Source: Coptodactyla brooksi
Lineage: Eukaryota; Arthropoda; Insecta; Coleoptera; Scarabaeidae
NCBI GenBank assembly: GCA_033557675.1
Contig: JAWQRM010000213.1
Span: 1-26,437, forward strand
Direction of reading: 5' to 3'
Length of the DNA stretch: 26,437 nucleotides
A program made the position numbers and the translations under genes. Shown here piece by piece: positions 25,870-26,437 of the stretch; positions within the stretch are counted from its first letter, which is position 1, and each line of letters starts with the position of its first letter. The notes under the pieces were generated by a model that did no database searches, was not told the origin of the DNA, and worked only from the letters and a program-made list of their open reading frames with translations.

Positions 25870-26437
25870 CAGAGGTGGGGGGGAGCAAAATGGTTTTATT
25901 CAAGCATTTGAAAATGCTAAAAATAACAACTTGTAATGCTATTCAAACTTACCTATCCAGAATTTTAACAAAATGTCTTTTATAAATTTATTCTTACCTT
26001 CCAGAACCCCCTTTTTATCAATACTCATCATATATAGACCCACAAGCCGATTTTCTGTCATTGTTGGCCTTTACCATGTTTACCCTGCATAAGGTAATGA
26101 AGGATTTTTCGATAATGCACGTTATGCAGGACTGTGCAAGCGAAATAAGTAGCGAAGGTTTAATGGACGGGTAGAATAGTTGCGTTCCTTCAACTAGTGC
26201 AGCATAGTTCTATATCGGTCAGTTCACCGGTGTGAAAACAGCTGCCAAAGATAGCTGACAAAATTTCCGAAGATGCCCGAACGCGCATAGACGTTCGTCA
26301 ACCAGCTTAAACTACATTATATTATAGCTATTGATTCAAAACAGCTAGCTTTTTCAAATCTTCATCATAAATACTTCCTGAACTAAAGTTTCGTACAAAA
26401 ATATCACCATGTAAAAAATAATACAATGGGGCTTCAT
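25870..26437. other. No gene recognised
   Basis: Begins with a G-rich run (GGTGGGGGGGAG, 25875-25886). A 9-bp inverted pair CCTGCATAA (26084-26092) and TTATGCAGG (26122-26130) is present. No coding or element signature. Confidence 0.5.

Noticed and set aside
1..26437. CRISPR array, bacterial operon or plasmid features
   Set aside because: The 20-bp repeats at 13811-14180 have no spacers and reverse orientation in the middle, and nothing else in the window looks prokaryotic.

Overview
The window reads as non-coding, repeat-rich, AT-rich (roughly two-thirds A+T) animal DNA, most likely from an insect. The clue is the mixture of decayed elements: mariner, a Tc1-like family with a DUF4817-type N-terminus, Tigger/pogo, piggyBac-like, Jockey-type LINE and Penelope-like elements. 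No bacterial operon, no tRNA or rRNA gene and no CRISPR array could be recognised, and no intact host gene was found. Every recognisable reading frame is a broken transposon frame, except one possible host exon near the right end.

Layout. 1-4270: anonymous DNA with an old repeat fragment carrying an imperfect inverted repeat (46-195), a perfect hairpin (448-483), an unassigned 141-codon open frame on the minus strand (2449-2874), an imperfect foldback (3255-3386) and a 32-bp tandem duplication (3878-3941). 4735-7343: two Penelope-like (reverse transcriptase plus GIY-YIG) copies joined head to head; both outer ends carry the same perfect 22-bp sequence in inverted orientation. 7344-9800: nothing recognised. 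9800-12450: a GC-richer block with an unassigned 126-codon frame (10887-11267) and a TATA-like site, identity unknown. 12667-13455: the 3' end of a Tigger/pogo element. 13811-14180: a foldback made of about nine and about eight 20-bp repeats in opposite orientation, resembling the architecture of Drosophila Foldback elements.

15922-17234: a possible piggyBac-type terminus, a GIY-YIG tail from another Penelope-like element, a compound hairpin, and a deleted Tc1-like copy ending in an (AT)17 run. 18231-19100 and 23838-24635: two internally deleted mariner copies with both inverted termini. 21921-22780: a second copy of the Tc1-like family, in opposite orientation to the first. 23059-23690: a piggyBac-like N-terminal remnant. 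24790-25200: the C-terminal part of a Jockey-type LINE reverse transcriptase. 25467-25722: a possible host exon on the minus strand, or a pseudogene.

The genes do not work together as a system; the window is a graveyard of independently inserted, mostly internally deleted elements. No convincing new biological system was found. The items most worth a second look are the 20-bp foldback array, the head-to-head Penelope pair with shared outer termini, the recurrent perfect snap-back hairpins, and the possible exon at 25467-25722.
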